This document shows, one piece after another, positions 53,517-62,592 of a DNA stretch of 64,000 nt. The notes under the pieces were generated by a model. It was not told the DNA's origin and did no database searches. It saw only the letters and a program-made list of their open reading frames with translations. Source of the DNA: Phyllobacterium lublinensis (GTDB lineage Bacteria; Pseudomonadota; Alphaproteobacteria; Rhizobiales; Rhizobiaceae). Numbering within the stretch: the first letter of the stretch is position 1; every line of letters starts with the position of its first letter. Location of the stretch: contig NZ_JAIUDQ010000022.1 in NCBI RefSeq assembly GCF_020164435.1, positions 1 to 64,000 on the forward strand, written 5' to 3'. A program made the position numbers and the translations under genes.

Positions 53517-54421
53517 GGCAGCAAATCCTTCAGGTGATAGTGAAACTTGCCGAGCTTGCCGCCATAATTGCCGGCGCTGATGCGCAGGGCTCCACGCTTC
53601 GGGCCGAGATCTATGACGGCTTTCAACCCTGCGCGCATGGCGGCGGCAACGGCATCGCTGGTTTCCCCGTCAATAACGACTTCCAGCACCGCATTGATGT
53701 CAGGCGTCAGTGCACTGTCGACCACACCACGCAATGTCGGCGCAAAGGCGTCATTCGTCGATGCCATCATGCCCTTGTACTTGCCTCCGACCTTCGAACC
53801 CGAGCGGACCACGCCGCCTGGAAATGGCATGATGGCTCCCGGCACCCTCTCGATAGCGGCGACGGCACGCTCGGCGGCAAGCAGGGCCTTGGCATTATCG
53901 GCGGCAAGGAACAGAAGGTTACCGCCGCCGACGGCGTTCTTGGTCAGGCCTGTCGTGGCTTCGCACAGGAACTCCCCATCCATGACAGGGACTCGCCAGT
54001 AATGCCTGCCGCCAAATTTCTTCGATATCTGCCAGCCATCGCCGAAATAGCGGAGCGAATTACCGAGATCGAGTGGCGCAGAACCCTCCAGTCCCGCAAA
54101 ACAGGCGCTGCCAGGCGACGTCAGGACACATTGCCCGAGCCGGATCTTCAACTGTTTCTGCAATTCATCCGTTCCCATGGCAAAGATCATGACACGGCAA
54201 CCGGGGCGGCCGTCCGGGGTCCTGGTTTCCGGCAGTTCAACGTCGATGGCGGCCTCGCAACCGCAACCGATCACGGATGTCGCGAAGCCGGTCATGGTCA
54301 CGGCCGCCTGCCGCGCCCATTTCAGTGTCGGGGCGGTAATGATAATCGCGGTCGCCCGCATGCCGAATGCTTCGGCAAAAGTATCATCGATCAGGACGCC
54401 ATTGCAGGTCAGCTGTTGCAT
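53513..54421 (-). CDS. fhcD: Formyl-MFR:H4MPT formyltransferase
   Basis: Formylmethanofuran-tetrahydromethanopterin N-formyltransferase (Ftr), 302 aa. Start LTCNGVLIDDTFAEAFGMRATAIIITA, middle GRPGCRVMIFAMGTDELQKQL, and late GGKYKGMMASTNDAFAPTLR are conserved Ftr blocks. It transfers the formyl group from formyl-H4MPT to methylofuran. ATG at 54421 overlaps fhcA by 13 bases; an upstream frame to 54988 only covers fhcA antisense to its reading. Confidence 0.95.
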   Translation of the reverse strand: MQQLTCNGVLIDDTFAEAFGMRATAIIITAPTLKWARQAAVTMTGFATSVIGCGCEAAIDVELPETRTPDGRPGCRVMIFAMGTDELQKQLKIRLGQCVLTSPGSACFAGLEGSAPLDLGNSLRYFGDGWQISKKFGGRHYWRVPVMDGEFLCEATTGLTKNAVGGGNLLFLAADNAKALLAAERAVAAIERVPGAIMPFPGGVVRSGSKVGGKYKGMMASTNDAFAPTLRGVVDSALTPDINAVLEVVIDGETSDAVAAAMRAGLKAVIDLGPKRGALRISAGNYGGKLGKFHYHLKDLLP

Positions 54422-56043
54422 GAAACCTCCGCGAACGGTTCCGGCCGCTGGATGGCTGACTCGGGGAAGGTGAACCAGTCGAGAGACAGGCCATACCGCT
54501 CTTCGTGGTAATCCTTCATGCGCTTGATCATCGCTTTGTCCGGCGGCGGGTTGAGCCGCAAGGCCTTGCCCCAACGATAGTGCGTTACCTTGCCGTTCTT
54601 CACCACGAGGTCGCCATTCTTGAAGACCAGCGCCGCCTCCCGGAACATCTTGGCGATGTCCCGGCCCTTGCGATAGACGGCCACATCGGCAATTGCCCCG
54701 GCGCCAAGATGACCGCGGTCCTTGAGACCGAGCAACCGGGCCGGCGCGGCACGGGTCATGATCGCTATTTCCTCGAGCGTATATTCGCGGCGCACAGAGC
54801 CGAGCGTCGTCAGCCCCAGCGCCGTGGCGTTCAATTCGGTCGATTTTGCATCGCGGGCATCGCTGCTCATCAGCAATTCGAACAGTTCCGGATAGGCGGT
54901 GAAAGGGGCGCCGTTCGGATGATCGGTGGTGAAATACACGCGCCATGGATCGTTGATCAGCAGGAACAGTTCGAGTCCCACCGCCCACTGCAGCGAGCCG
55001 TAATAATCCTGCTTGTAGCGGTACGGAACGATACCGCCGCCGCCATTGCCGTCGCCGTCCATGATGACAGTCTTCTTCGGACTGGCATTGCCGATCGCCG
55101 AAAACTGCCGCATGACATCGGACGAGATCGTCACGGTCTGGCCGAACATCACCTGGCCGATGTCGATAGAGACATCCGGATTGGCGTTGACGAGTTCAGC
55201 GAGACGCGCCGCCTCGGAAGAAAATTTGCGCTTTCCCTCGGTTCCATAGCCATAGAACTGCAGGTGGGCGAGATGCAGCGGAACACCTTCGGTCGCCGCG
55301 ATGGTCTCGGCCGCCGTGTCGGCACTGCCGGCAATGCCGAGATTGTTGGCGTGGACGTGCAAGGGATGCGGTATGCCGAGTCGGGTGACCGATGCCTGCA
55401 GCGACTTGACGATCTTGCGCGAACTGACACCATATTCCGGCACAGTATCATCCAGCGAAAAGGACCGCACATTTTCCTTGAACGCCGCGGCGGCGCCGGC
55501 ATTGATGACCTTAACGCCGAGGGCCCTGGTCGAGCCCACGACCCAGGCGACATAGTCATCCAGCATTGCCGATGACTTGCCGTTGCGCAGCAGCGACAGG
55601 GTGAAATCGTCATTGCCGAGAATGGCGAGCGCGGCCTTGTCGATGATCGGGATATCGGCAAGTTCGAGGTGGGTATGGAGTGCCGTATAGGGCGCCATGG
55701 CTGGCTCGACGACCGTGGTAAAGCCCATCTGCGCATAGAGACAACCCGTCTGGAAGGTTGACCAGCCGGCGTTGGAAAGCGGTGTATTGGCCGGACGCGG
55801 CAGATGCGCCGCGTGCTGTTCAGGTAGCAAGAGCCGGGCCGTATTTACATTACCGCCGCCGATGTGGGAATGGATGTCGATGGCACCGGCCATGACAATG
55901 CAACCTGAGACATCGTGCGTTTCGTTAGCGCCCTCCCCCGATGGCGGGTCGACCAGTAGCCCGTCCTTGATCCAGACATCGCGCTGGCTGGTATCGCCAT
56001 TGATGGGGTCGATCACGTCTCCTCCAACAAGCCGGATCAGCAT
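54409..56043 (-). CDS. fhcA: Formyltransferase/hydrolase complex subunit A
   Basis: Zinc amidohydrolase subunit, 544 aa, that hydrolyses formylmethylofuran to formate. The metal site starts with IDIHSHIGG (H-x-H) near residue 57; others are in LHVHANNLG, MDGDGNGGGGIVPYRYKQDYYG and FTTDHPNGAPF. Length and order match FhcA/FwdA. ATG at 56043 lies eight bases after AGGAAGG and overlaps fhcB by seven bases. Confidence 0.95.
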   Translation of the reverse strand: MLIRLVGGDVIDPINGDTSQRDVWIKDGLLVDPPSGEGANETHDVSGCIVMAGAIDIHSHIGGGNVNTARLLLPEQHAAHLPRPANTPLSNAGWSTFQTGCLYAQMGFTTVVEPAMAPYTALHTHLELADIPIIDKAALAILGNDDFTLSLLRNGKSSAMLDDYVAWVVGSTRALGVKVINAGAAAAFKENVRSFSLDDTVPEYGVSSRKIVKSLQASVTRLGIPHPLHVHANNLGIAGSADTAAETIAATEGVPLHLAHLQFYGYGTEGKRKFSSEAARLAELVNANPDVSIDIGQVMFGQTVTISSDVMRQFSAIGNASPKKTVIMDGDGNGGGGIVPYRYKQDYYGSLQWAVGLELFLLINDPWRVYFTTDHPNGAPFTAYPELFELLMSSDARDAKSTELNATALGLTTLGSVRREYTLEEIAIMTRAAPARLLGLKDRGHLGAGAIADVAVYRKGRDIAKMFREAALVFKNGDLVVKNGKVTHYRWGKALRLNPPPDKAMIKRMKDYHEERYGLSLDWFTFPESAIQRPEPFAEVSCNS

Positions 56044-57125
56044 GGCAAAGCCTTCCTGCCTGGCAAGGCGCCGGCCAGTTGCTGCACGATGCTGCAAACA
56101 CTTGGCAGCAGCGATGGCGCGGTGGCAGCGATCGCATGGAATGTTCCCACCCGGCTCGAATAGGCAACACCGTCATGGTCGACGCCGGCCTTGCCAACCG
56201 CAATGGTAACTGCCGCTCCGGCGGCTGGGGCTTCAGTGCAGCTCAGGCAGATCACGGTGACCTTCCCCCCCTTGGGGGGAGTTTCACAGCCCCTCGCAGA
56301 CACCCAGACGTGAAGATCCGCTTCCTTGTCTCGGATCATCCGCTGGACGTCCCATCGCACCGGGTCATAGCTTGGGAGGCTATTCGAGAAACCTGTTCTG
56401 GGTGGAAATCCGGTCATCCAAAGCGAGGTAAGGGCCGCGCCCCAGGCATCGTCATCGGCCGGCAGGAACACGCTGCTGGCGCGACCGGTCTTGTTCAAAT
56501 CGGCAACCAGGCCCTGCAGCATGGCGAGGCTTGGCGCATCGCCGGAATCTCCGGAAAAGACAAAGACCGGAAACCGGCTTCTGGCGAGAGCCTTTCTCAA
56601 CTGCGCGGTATTGGCGAGCGACACCCCCGCCTGCCGGCCCTGCAATTCGGCACGCAGCACGGCAAGTGCACCGCTGAGCGACAAGTCTTCTGCGCCGAGC
56701 GCCACGGCCTTCAATTGCCGCGCAAGCTTGGTAACGCCCGCTTCGCCATGAATGTGGAACCATGTACGCTTGCCGCGATCGCCGAGGTCGGGTTGCGATG
56801 CGGCCCAGGCCTGCAACAGGTCGTGATGTGCCGCAGGAATTTCACCGACGAGCACGATGAGGCCAGACCGCCGCCTTGCCTCGCCCGGCGTCGTAAACAT
56901 CCCGCCACTGTTGCTGTATAGCGCTATCTCCCTGGCAAGTACCTCACCCATCCTGTGGTCGTATGCACCCCTCAGCCTTTCGGCCAAGGCAATGGCACTG
57001 CGTGTACCATGCACATCCGTATCGAGGGTGAAGACTGGACAGCGGCTTGATGCCAGAAGCTTCGCAGCATTCCGGATCGCATCCATCAAAGAAACCGGCT
57101 GGCTGCCTATCCATGCAACCGACAT
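56037..57125 (-). CDS. fhcB: Formyltransferase/hydrolase complex subunit B (cofactor-less type)
   Basis: Homologue of formylmethanofuran dehydrogenase B, 362 aa. The N-terminal CxxC-type [4Fe-4S] motif and the metal-binding Cys/Sec region of archaeal FwdB/FmdB are not visible; it begins SVAWIGSQPVSLMDAIRNAAKLLASSRCPVFTLDTDVHGTRSAIALA. This fits the bacterial Fhc complex, where hydrolysis replaces redox chemistry and FhcB is structural. The start at 57125 is chosen over 57134 by homology. First gene of fhcBADC. Confidence 0.9.
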   Translation of the reverse strand: MSVAWIGSQPVSLMDAIRNAAKLLASSRCPVFTLDTDVHGTRSAIALAERLRGAYDHRMGEVLAREIALYSNSGGMFTTPGEARRRSGLIVLVGEIPAAHHDLLQAWAASQPDLGDRGKRTWFHIHGEAGVTKLARQLKAVALGAEDLSLSGALAVLRAELQGRQAGVSLANTAQLRKALARSRFPVFVFSGDSGDAPSLAMLQGLVADLNKTGRASSVFLPADDDAWGAALTSLWMTGFPPRTGFSNSLPSYDPVRWDVQRMIRDKEADLHVWVSARGCETPPKGGKVTVICLSCTEAPAAGAAVTIAVGKAGVDHDGVAYSSRVGTFHAIAATAPSLLPSVCSIVQQLAGALPGRKALPC

Positions 57126-57208
57126 ATTCCGCAACTTTCTGGTGCCTAGGTTAGCTTAGCCACTTCTTTTTCGATTGTGAACCCTGTCACCAGGCAAAAA
57201 TCATGCGC

Positions 57209-57607
57209 TCAATCGTCGTACTTGACATACGCAAAGCGCTGGTCGGATTGCGGCGTTCCCTCCAACGATCCCGCCTCCTTGCCCGGCTGCCACTGAACGA
57301 CACTTTCGATCTTGCTGGCGAGCTCGAAATCCCTGTCGGTGATTCCCTTGGCATCATGGCTCATCAGGATGACCTCGACCCAGGCATAGGATGCCTTGAT
57401 ATCCGGGTGGTGCCAAGCGGCCTCGGCCAAATGCCCGATCGTGTTGATGACCATCAGTGTCGACTTCCAGCCATGCGTCTTGTACTTGCGGCGAATCCAG
57501 CCGTTTTCATAGCGCCAGTGCGGCAGGTCCTCTTGCAGTTTTGCGACGATTTCACTTTCGGAATAAACCTTCCGCTTGGGTGCAGCGTTTTTCGTTTCGT
57601 CGGTCAT
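57209..57607 (-). CDS. 4a-hydroxytetrahydrobiopterin dehydratase-like protein
   Basis: Pterin-4a-carbinolamine dehydratase (PCD/PhhB) family protein, 132 aa. The signature EAAWHHPDIKASYAWVEVILMSHDAKGITDRD matches the family pattern with its HHP. The ends are longer than in PhhB, with an extra lysine-rich N-terminus and a C-terminal tail. Between fhc and mptG, a role with H4MPT pterins rather than phenylalanine hydroxylation is likely, but the reaction is not proven. Gene lies 83 bases before fhcB in the same direction. Confidence 0.85.
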   Translation of the reverse strand: MTDETKNAAPKRKVYSESEIVAKLQEDLPHWRYENGWIRRKYKTHGWKSTLMVINTIGHLAEAAWHHPDIKASYAWVEVILMSHDAKGITDRDFELASKIESVVQWQPGKEAGSLEGTPQSDQRFAYVKYDD

Positions 57608-57711
57608 CTCGCATTACTCTCCGTTTCTTCGCGCATCGCGCTTGCACCTCGTTTGAAAGACGATATCATAGTGCAGGGCCCGATTTTTGAGATTATGTAA
57701 AGAATACGCAA
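57608..57711. promoter_or_regulatory. Divergent promoter region of the two C1 operons
   Basis: 104 bases between the minus-strand pcd/fhc genes and plus-strand mptG genes; must hold at least one promoter pair. It has a short GATATC dyad but no clear operator. Confidence 0.4.
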
Positions 57712-58677
57712 ATGTCGGAATCCGTCACGATTAAAGTCCCGGCCCGCCTTCACCTTGGCTTTCTTGATATACCACGCTCCAGTCGCGACCGCTTCGGAAG
57801 CGTCGGTCTTCCCATTGAAGGCATTGCGACGGAGCTGACGGTTTCCCGGGCAGCGGAAACCCAGGTTCACGGTGGAGACCAAGAGCGTATCCTGCGCCAT
57901 GCGGCCACGCTTTGCGCGCATCTCGGCATCAAGGCACAGCACCGGATCACAGTCCAAAGCGCCATTCCAAGCCATGTCGGCCTGGGTTCGGGTACCCAGA
58001 TTGCACTGGCCGTTGCGGCCGCCCTGCGAACGCTGCACTCCCTGCCGCTGGACGTAACCCATGATGCTGCCCTGCTCGGACGCGGATCGCGGTCGGGGAT
58101 CGGCATGGCCGCGTTCGAAGAAGGAGGCGTCATTGTCGATGCAGGCAAGGGGAATGGTGGCGGTGCGCCAACCGTGATCTCGCGCATTCCATTTCCGGAA
58201 GATTGGCGCATCATTCTCGTGCTCGACACGTTTACCCAAGGCATTCATGGCGAGGCCGAGATCGAGGCATTCCGGAATCTGGCACCTTTCCCGGTTGCGA
58301 CCTCGGCTATAATCTGCCGCCAAGTGCTGTTGAACATGATGCCCGCACTCATCGAACAGGATATTGCCGCTTTCGGCAGTGCGGTCGAGGCTATCCAAAC
58401 GGAGATCGGCAATTACTTTGCACCGGCACAGGGCGGCATATTCGCCAGCAGGCCGGTCGAGGCGACGTTGCATCGCCTGGCGAAGGCAGGCGCTTTTGGC
58501 ATCGGCCAGAGTTCCTGGGGCCCGACCGGCTTTGCTTTTGCAGCATCTCAGGCCGATGCGGAGCGCATCGCCGACGGGATCGGGGGCCGGTCCCCCGGCA
58601 CAATGATCCAGATTGTCTCGGGCAGAAATGCGGGTGCGGATATCGCGCATACCGCCCTGAACCTAGTCAGGGCCTAG
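57712..58677 (+). CDS. mptG: Beta-ribofuranosylaminobenzene 5'-phosphate synthase
   Basis: GHMP-fold beta-RFAP synthase, 321 aa, joining p-hydroxybenzoate or p-aminobenzoate with PRPP in the first committed step of (dephospho)-H4MPT. Start VTIKVPARLHLGFLDI, the GHMP-type loop SHVGLGSGTQIALAVAAAL, then GRGSRSGIGMAAFEEGGVIVDAGKG and GIGQSSWGPTGFAF. First gene of the plus-strand C1 operon; 39 bases before mtdB. Confidence 0.94.
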   Translation: MSESVTIKVPARLHLGFLDIPRSSRDRFGSVGLPIEGIATELTVSRAAETQVHGGDQERILRHAATLCAHLGIKAQHRITVQSAIPSHVGLGSGTQIALAVAAALRTLHSLPLDVTHDAALLGRGSRSGIGMAAFEEGGVIVDAGKGNGGGAPTVISRIPFPEDWRIILVLDTFTQGIHGEAEIEAFRNLAPFPVATSAIICRQVLLNMMPALIEQDIAAFGSAVEAIQTEIGNYFAPAQGGIFASRPVEATLHRLAKAGAFGIGQSSWGPTGFAFAASQADAERIADGIGGRSPGTMIQIVSGRNAGADIAHTALNLVRA

Positions 58678-58716
58678 GTCGTGAATTCATAAATATGTTC
58701 AAAAGGAGCGGATAAA

Positions 58717-59613
58717 ATGAGCCGCAAAACGATCCTTCATATGCTGACACCGCTCAAGCACATGAGCCCGTTCGACGTCAACATGGCGCTTGATGCGGGT
58801 TATGACGCGGTCATTCCCTATACGGATGTCGGCCTTGCCGATGTCGGTAACCTCGTTCAGGACGCCATCTTTTCACGTCCGCCGGATGCGGGTGTCGCCA
58901 CCGGTATCTTCCTTGCGGGCAAGGATGCACCGCTCGCGCTCGACATGCTGGCCGCCGCGAAGAAATCCATGGTCCCGCCCTTTGAGATCTCGGTGTTTGC
59001 CGATCCGGCCGGCTCGTTCACCACGGCAGCAGCAATGGTTGCCAAGGTGGAGAAGGCCCTGATCAAGCACCACGACCGCGGGTTGGACGGGACATCGGTG
59101 ACCATCTTCGGCGCAACCGGTGTCGTCGGTTACTGTACCGCCGTGATTGCCGCCGGAGAAGGCGCCAAGGTCACGATCGTCGGGCATAACGGCATCGAGC
59201 GCGTCCGGGATATCGCCGCCTCCATGAAGGATCGGTTCGATGTATCGGTGGAACCGGCCGACGGTTCGACCGAGTCTGAGAAAACCGCCTTGATCAGGGA
59301 CTCGGAAGTGGTCCTGACGGCCGCAAAGGCCGGTGTGCAGGTTATTTCCAAAGGTCAGCTCGGTTCAGCGGGCGGGCTCCTCGTAGCGGCTGATGTGAAT
59401 GCTGTTCCACCTGCCGGCATCGAAGGACTGAAGGTCAATGCCAATGGCGAGACACTTGATGCGACACAGGCCGTCGGCATTGGTCCGCTGTCGATCGGCA
59501 ACGTCAAATACAAGACGCAGGCTGGTTTGTTCGAACAGATGATCAAGGCAGAAAAGGCCGTAATGTTTGACTTTCGGGACGCTTTTACCCTTGCCCGCAC
59601 TATCGCAAAATAA
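58717..59613 (+). CDS. mtdB: NAD(P)-dependent methylene-H4MPT dehydrogenase
   Basis: MtdB-type dehydrogenase, 298 aa, methylene-H4MPT to methenyl-H4MPT. N-terminal LTPLKHMSPFDVNMALDAGYDAVIPYTDV is diagnostic of MtdA/MtdB, and the Rossmann loop is TIFGATGVVGYCTAVIAA. The context (H4MPT genes, no folate genes) favours MtdB over MtdA. AAGGAG with ideal spacing. The next gene overlaps its end. Confidence 0.93.
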   Translation: MSRKTILHMLTPLKHMSPFDVNMALDAGYDAVIPYTDVGLADVGNLVQDAIFSRPPDAGVATGIFLAGKDAPLALDMLAAAKKSMVPPFEISVFADPAGSFTTAAAMVAKVEKALIKHHDRGLDGTSVTIFGATGVVGYCTAVIAAGEGAKVTIVGHNGIERVRDIAASMKDRFDVSVEPADGSTESEKTALIRDSEVVLTAAKAGVQVISKGQLGSAGGLLVAADVNAVPPAGIEGLKVNANGETLDATQAVGIGPLSIGNVKYKTQAGLFEQMIKAEKAVMFDFRDAFTLARTIAK

Positions 59614-60718
59614 GCCGGCGCTGCTGATCGCCGCGATTTCGGGCCGTTCGCTTGCCGCCGCCGCGCGGCGGGCGGGTTTCCGGCCGCTCGTCGCCGACCT
59701 GTTCAACGATGCGGACACACTGGCGCTGGCTGAGCGGGCAGTCAAACTTGCGGGGGCCCTGCAGAGCGGCATCGACGCCCATCGCATTGTCCCGCAACTC
59801 ACCCGGCTTGCGGGTGATGATCAGCCGATCGCCCTAATTTACGGATCCGGGTTCGAGCGAAACCCCGCAATTATCGACGCGGTCGCGCAAGAGTTTTCCA
59901 TTGCCGGCAACAGTGCAGAAACGATCCGTCTGGTGAAAGACCCTGTCAGTCTTGCACGACTTTGCACTGAACTTCGAATTCCGCGTCCGGACATTCGCTT
60001 CGACATCCCCGATCAGCGGCAAGAGTGGCTGACAAAGATCGCCGGCGGGGCCGGCGGCTCGCATGTAAAGCGAGCCGATAGTGATGCCAGCGGCGACGGG
60101 CGTTATTTCCAGCGCTTCGTTCCAGGCAGAAACCTGTCGGCGCTTTTTCTTGCCGACAGGACCAACGCCCACATCGTCGGTTTCAGCCGTCAGTGGGCCT
60201 CACCCTCCAGGGAAGCGCCGTTTCGTTATGGCGGGGCGGTCCGGCTGAAGCGGTACGACAGGAAAAATTCAGGACGAATAGAGGAGTGGCTGACGGCGCT
60301 GACGAAGCGCACCGGTCTTTGCGGTCTTTGCAGCGCCGATTTTGTCGATAGCGGCCCCAACCTTCATCTCATTGAGATCAATCCACGTCCGGGCGCAACG
60401 CTGGATATTTTCGACAATGAAACAACGCCACTCATTCGAGAGCATCTGCGCGCGGTTACCGGCACCTCCGTTTCCGTTCCAGCCTATGCCGACTCAAAGG
60501 CATCGGCGATCGCCTATACGGCCAGGGCCATCAGCGCTTTTCCGAGGGTCGTATGGCCAGCTCAAACCGCCGATCATCAGATGCCGGGCACGTCGCTGGA
60601 AGCTGGCGATCCTGTCTGCACGGTTTTCGCCACCGCAGATTCTGCTACAGGCGCCATGAGAGCTGTCAAAGGCCGCGTCAAGGAGCTCGCAGTCCATTGG
60701 AGGGAGGATTTCCGATGA
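59567..60718 (+). CDS. ATP-grasp protein of the H4MPT cluster (COG2232-like)
   Basis: ATP-grasp ligase-fold protein, up to 383 aa. An early nucleotide-type SLAAAARRAGFRPLVADLFNDADT stretch is followed by an ATP-grasp domain with KDPVSLARLCTELRIPRPD and the Mg/ATP site HLIEINPRPGATLDIFDN. Start is uncertain: TTG at 59567 overlaps mtdB by 47 bases and has AAGG upstream; a second TTG at 59591 is possible. I recall the Methylobacterium counterpart as orf17, required for C1 growth but with no proven reaction. Stop overlaps mch (ATGA). Confidence 0.82.
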   Translation: MTFGTLLPLPALSQNKPALLIAAISGRSLAAAARRAGFRPLVADLFNDADTLALAERAVKLAGALQSGIDAHRIVPQLTRLAGDDQPIALIYGSGFERNPAIIDAVAQEFSIAGNSAETIRLVKDPVSLARLCTELRIPRPDIRFDIPDQRQEWLTKIAGGAGGSHVKRADSDASGDGRYFQRFVPGRNLSALFLADRTNAHIVGFSRQWASPSREAPFRYGGAVRLKRYDRKNSGRIEEWLTALTKRTGLCGLCSADFVDSGPNLHLIEINPRPGATLDIFDNETTPLIREHLRAVTGTSVSVPAYADSKASAIAYTARAISAFPRVVWPAQTADHQMPGTSLEAGDPVCTVFATADSATGAMRAVKGRVKELAVHWREDFR

Positions 60719-61668
60719 GGGATGGTCATGCCTATTTGAACCGAAGCGCGCAGCAAATTGCTGATGCCATGATCGCGGATGCGGACCGGTTTGGTATCGG
60801 TCACAGCCGCGGCAGTCTTGGCGAACATCTGATCGACGCCGGTGCAAACCATCGCGGCGGCATCGAGGCCGGGACCCGTATCGTGGAGATCTGCATGGGC
60901 GGATTGGGTAAGGTATCAACCGCCCTTGGTACAGGAAAATGGCCCTATACCGTCGACGTACGCACGTCGCAGCCGGTTCTCGCCTGCCTCGCCAGCCAGT
61001 ACGCCGGGTGGAACCTTTCGCACGAGAAATATTTTGCAATGGGCTCCGGTCCGGTTCGGGCGCTCGCGCGCGTCGAACCGCTATTCGAAGAGATCGCCTA
61101 TCGGGAGCCAGACGCCGAGTCGTCGGTCATTGTGCTCGAGACATCAACGCCGCCGCCCGCGGCAATCGTTGAAAAAGTATCGAATGCCACGGGGCTCAAG
61201 CCTGAAAAACTGACGTTCATCTATGCCCCGACACAGAGCCTGACTGGATCCATGCAGATCGTGGGCCGTGTTCTCGAGGTGGCGCTGCACAAGGCGCACG
61301 ACCTGAAGTTTCCGCTGGATGCGATCGTCGACGGTGCTGGACGGGCACCCATTCCAGCGCCGCATCCCGACTTCCTGACCGCCATGGGACGAACGAACGA
61401 CGCCATCATCTATGGCGGGCTCGTCCAGCTTTATGTGCGGGGGAGCGCTGAAGCAGCCCGCGATCTGGCGGAAAAGTTGCCCAGCCGGACATCACGCGAT
61501 CACGGGCAACCCTTCGCCGACATCTTCAAGGCGTTCAAGGGCGATTTCTATGCCATCGACCCGCATCTTTTCAGCCCTGCAGAAGTGATCGTCACGGCAA
61601 TTGAAACCGGCGACACATTTCGCAGTGGCAGTGCACACAATGCCATGCTGGAACTATCCCTGGGGTGA
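60715..61668 (+). CDS. mch: Methenyl-H4MPT cyclohydrolase
   Basis: Mch, 317 aa, hydrolyses methenyl-H4MPT to formyl-H4MPT. LNRSAQQIADAMIADADRFGI at the start, GGIEAGTRIVEICMGGLGKV and HEKYFAMGSGPVRALAR, and DAIVDGAGRAPIPAPHPDF are conserved blocks. ATG at 60715 follows GGAGGG; the frame is open upstream to 60553 but that part lies in the preceding gene. Confidence 0.96.
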   Translation: MRDGHAYLNRSAQQIADAMIADADRFGIGHSRGSLGEHLIDAGANHRGGIEAGTRIVEICMGGLGKVSTALGTGKWPYTVDVRTSQPVLACLASQYAGWNLSHEKYFAMGSGPVRALARVEPLFEEIAYREPDAESSVIVLETSTPPPAAIVEKVSNATGLKPEKLTFIYAPTQSLTGSMQIVGRVLEVALHKAHDLKFPLDAIVDGAGRAPIPAPHPDFLTAMGRTNDAIIYGGLVQLYVRGSAEAARDLAEKLPSRTSRDHGQPFADIFKAFKGDFYAIDPHLFSPAEVIVTAIETGDTFRSGSAHNAMLELSLG

Positions 61669-61677
61669 AAATCAACG

Positions 61678-62592
61678 ATGCCTGAACCGATCCTGATCCT
61701 TTCCGACCGGCCTGATCGTCAGGTGCGCCAGCTTCAATCCTCATTCCGGGCACTTGGCTTCGAAGTCATTGCGATGCCGCTGGCGGATGTAGGTTTCGAC
61801 ACCCGATACCCATCCGGCATTGCCATTCCGGGGATGGCGGGCGCCTTGCCTGCCGCGGTGATCGTGCGGTCCATTTCATCGGGGACTTTTGAGGCCATTA
61901 CCCGGCGCCTTGGCATATTGCATGCCTTTGCCCACCTTGGTGTACCCGTCTGGAATTCGGCAAAGGCGATCGAACGCTGCGTGGACAAGTCGACCACGAC
62001 ATTTTTTCTGGCCCAGGCCGGGCTACCCACCCCGGAAACCTTTGCTGTCGAAAGCCTTGTGAATGCGAGGGAGGTTGCCGAACGCGAACTTGTCCATGGT
62101 CCGCTGGTATTGAAGCCGTTGTTCGGTTCGCAGGGCAAGGGTATCCGGCTTGTCCGGCGCATCGACGATCTGCCTTCGCCGGATGAAATCGATGATGTCT
62201 ATTACCTGCAGCGTTTCGTAGCGCATTCGGGCCCTCCCTTTTCAGACTACCGCGTGTTCACCTGCGCCGGCGAAGTGCTCGGCATGATCACCCGGCGTGC
62301 CGAAGGATGGATCACGAATATCGCCAAGGGCGCGAAAGCCGAGCCTGTCGCGGGCCCGTTGCGCAGCAAACTTGAAACCCTCGCGCTTGCGGCGTCGGCA
62401 GCGATCGGCACGGACTTTGCCGGTATCGATATCGTTCCCGCGGTCGACGGCAGGCTACTCGTTCTCGAGGTCAACAGCATGCCGGCTTGGACTGGACTGC
62501 AGTCTGTCGTTCCGGTCAGGATCGCCGATTGCATTGCCAATGCCTTGGCCGCGCGGATCATGCCGGATCTGGATGAGAGACCCGCGGCGTGA
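61678..62592 (+). CDS. RimK-like ATP-grasp ligase of the H4MPT cluster
   Basis: ATP-grasp peptide/amide ligase of the RimK/MptN type, 304 aa. ATP-binding PLVLKPLFGSQGKGIRLV and the metal site GIDIVPAVDGRLLVLEVNSMPAW are present. Relatives add glutamate to ribosomal protein S6, coenzyme F420 or H4MPT. Bacterial methylofuran carries a long polyglutamate chain, so this enzyme is a candidate for its assembly; this is inference. I recall the Methylobacterium counterpart as orf5. Confidence 0.85.
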   Translation: MPEPILILSDRPDRQVRQLQSSFRALGFEVIAMPLADVGFDTRYPSGIAIPGMAGALPAAVIVRSISSGTFEAITRRLGILHAFAHLGVPVWNSAKAIERCVDKSTTTFFLAQAGLPTPETFAVESLVNAREVAERELVHGPLVLKPLFGSQGKGIRLVRRIDDLPSPDEIDDVYYLQRFVAHSGPPFSDYRVFTCAGEVLGMITRRAEGWITNIAKGAKAEPVAGPLRSKLETLALAASAAIGTDFAGIDIVPAVDGRLLVLEVNSMPAWTGLQSVVPVRIADCIANALAARIMPDLDERPAA

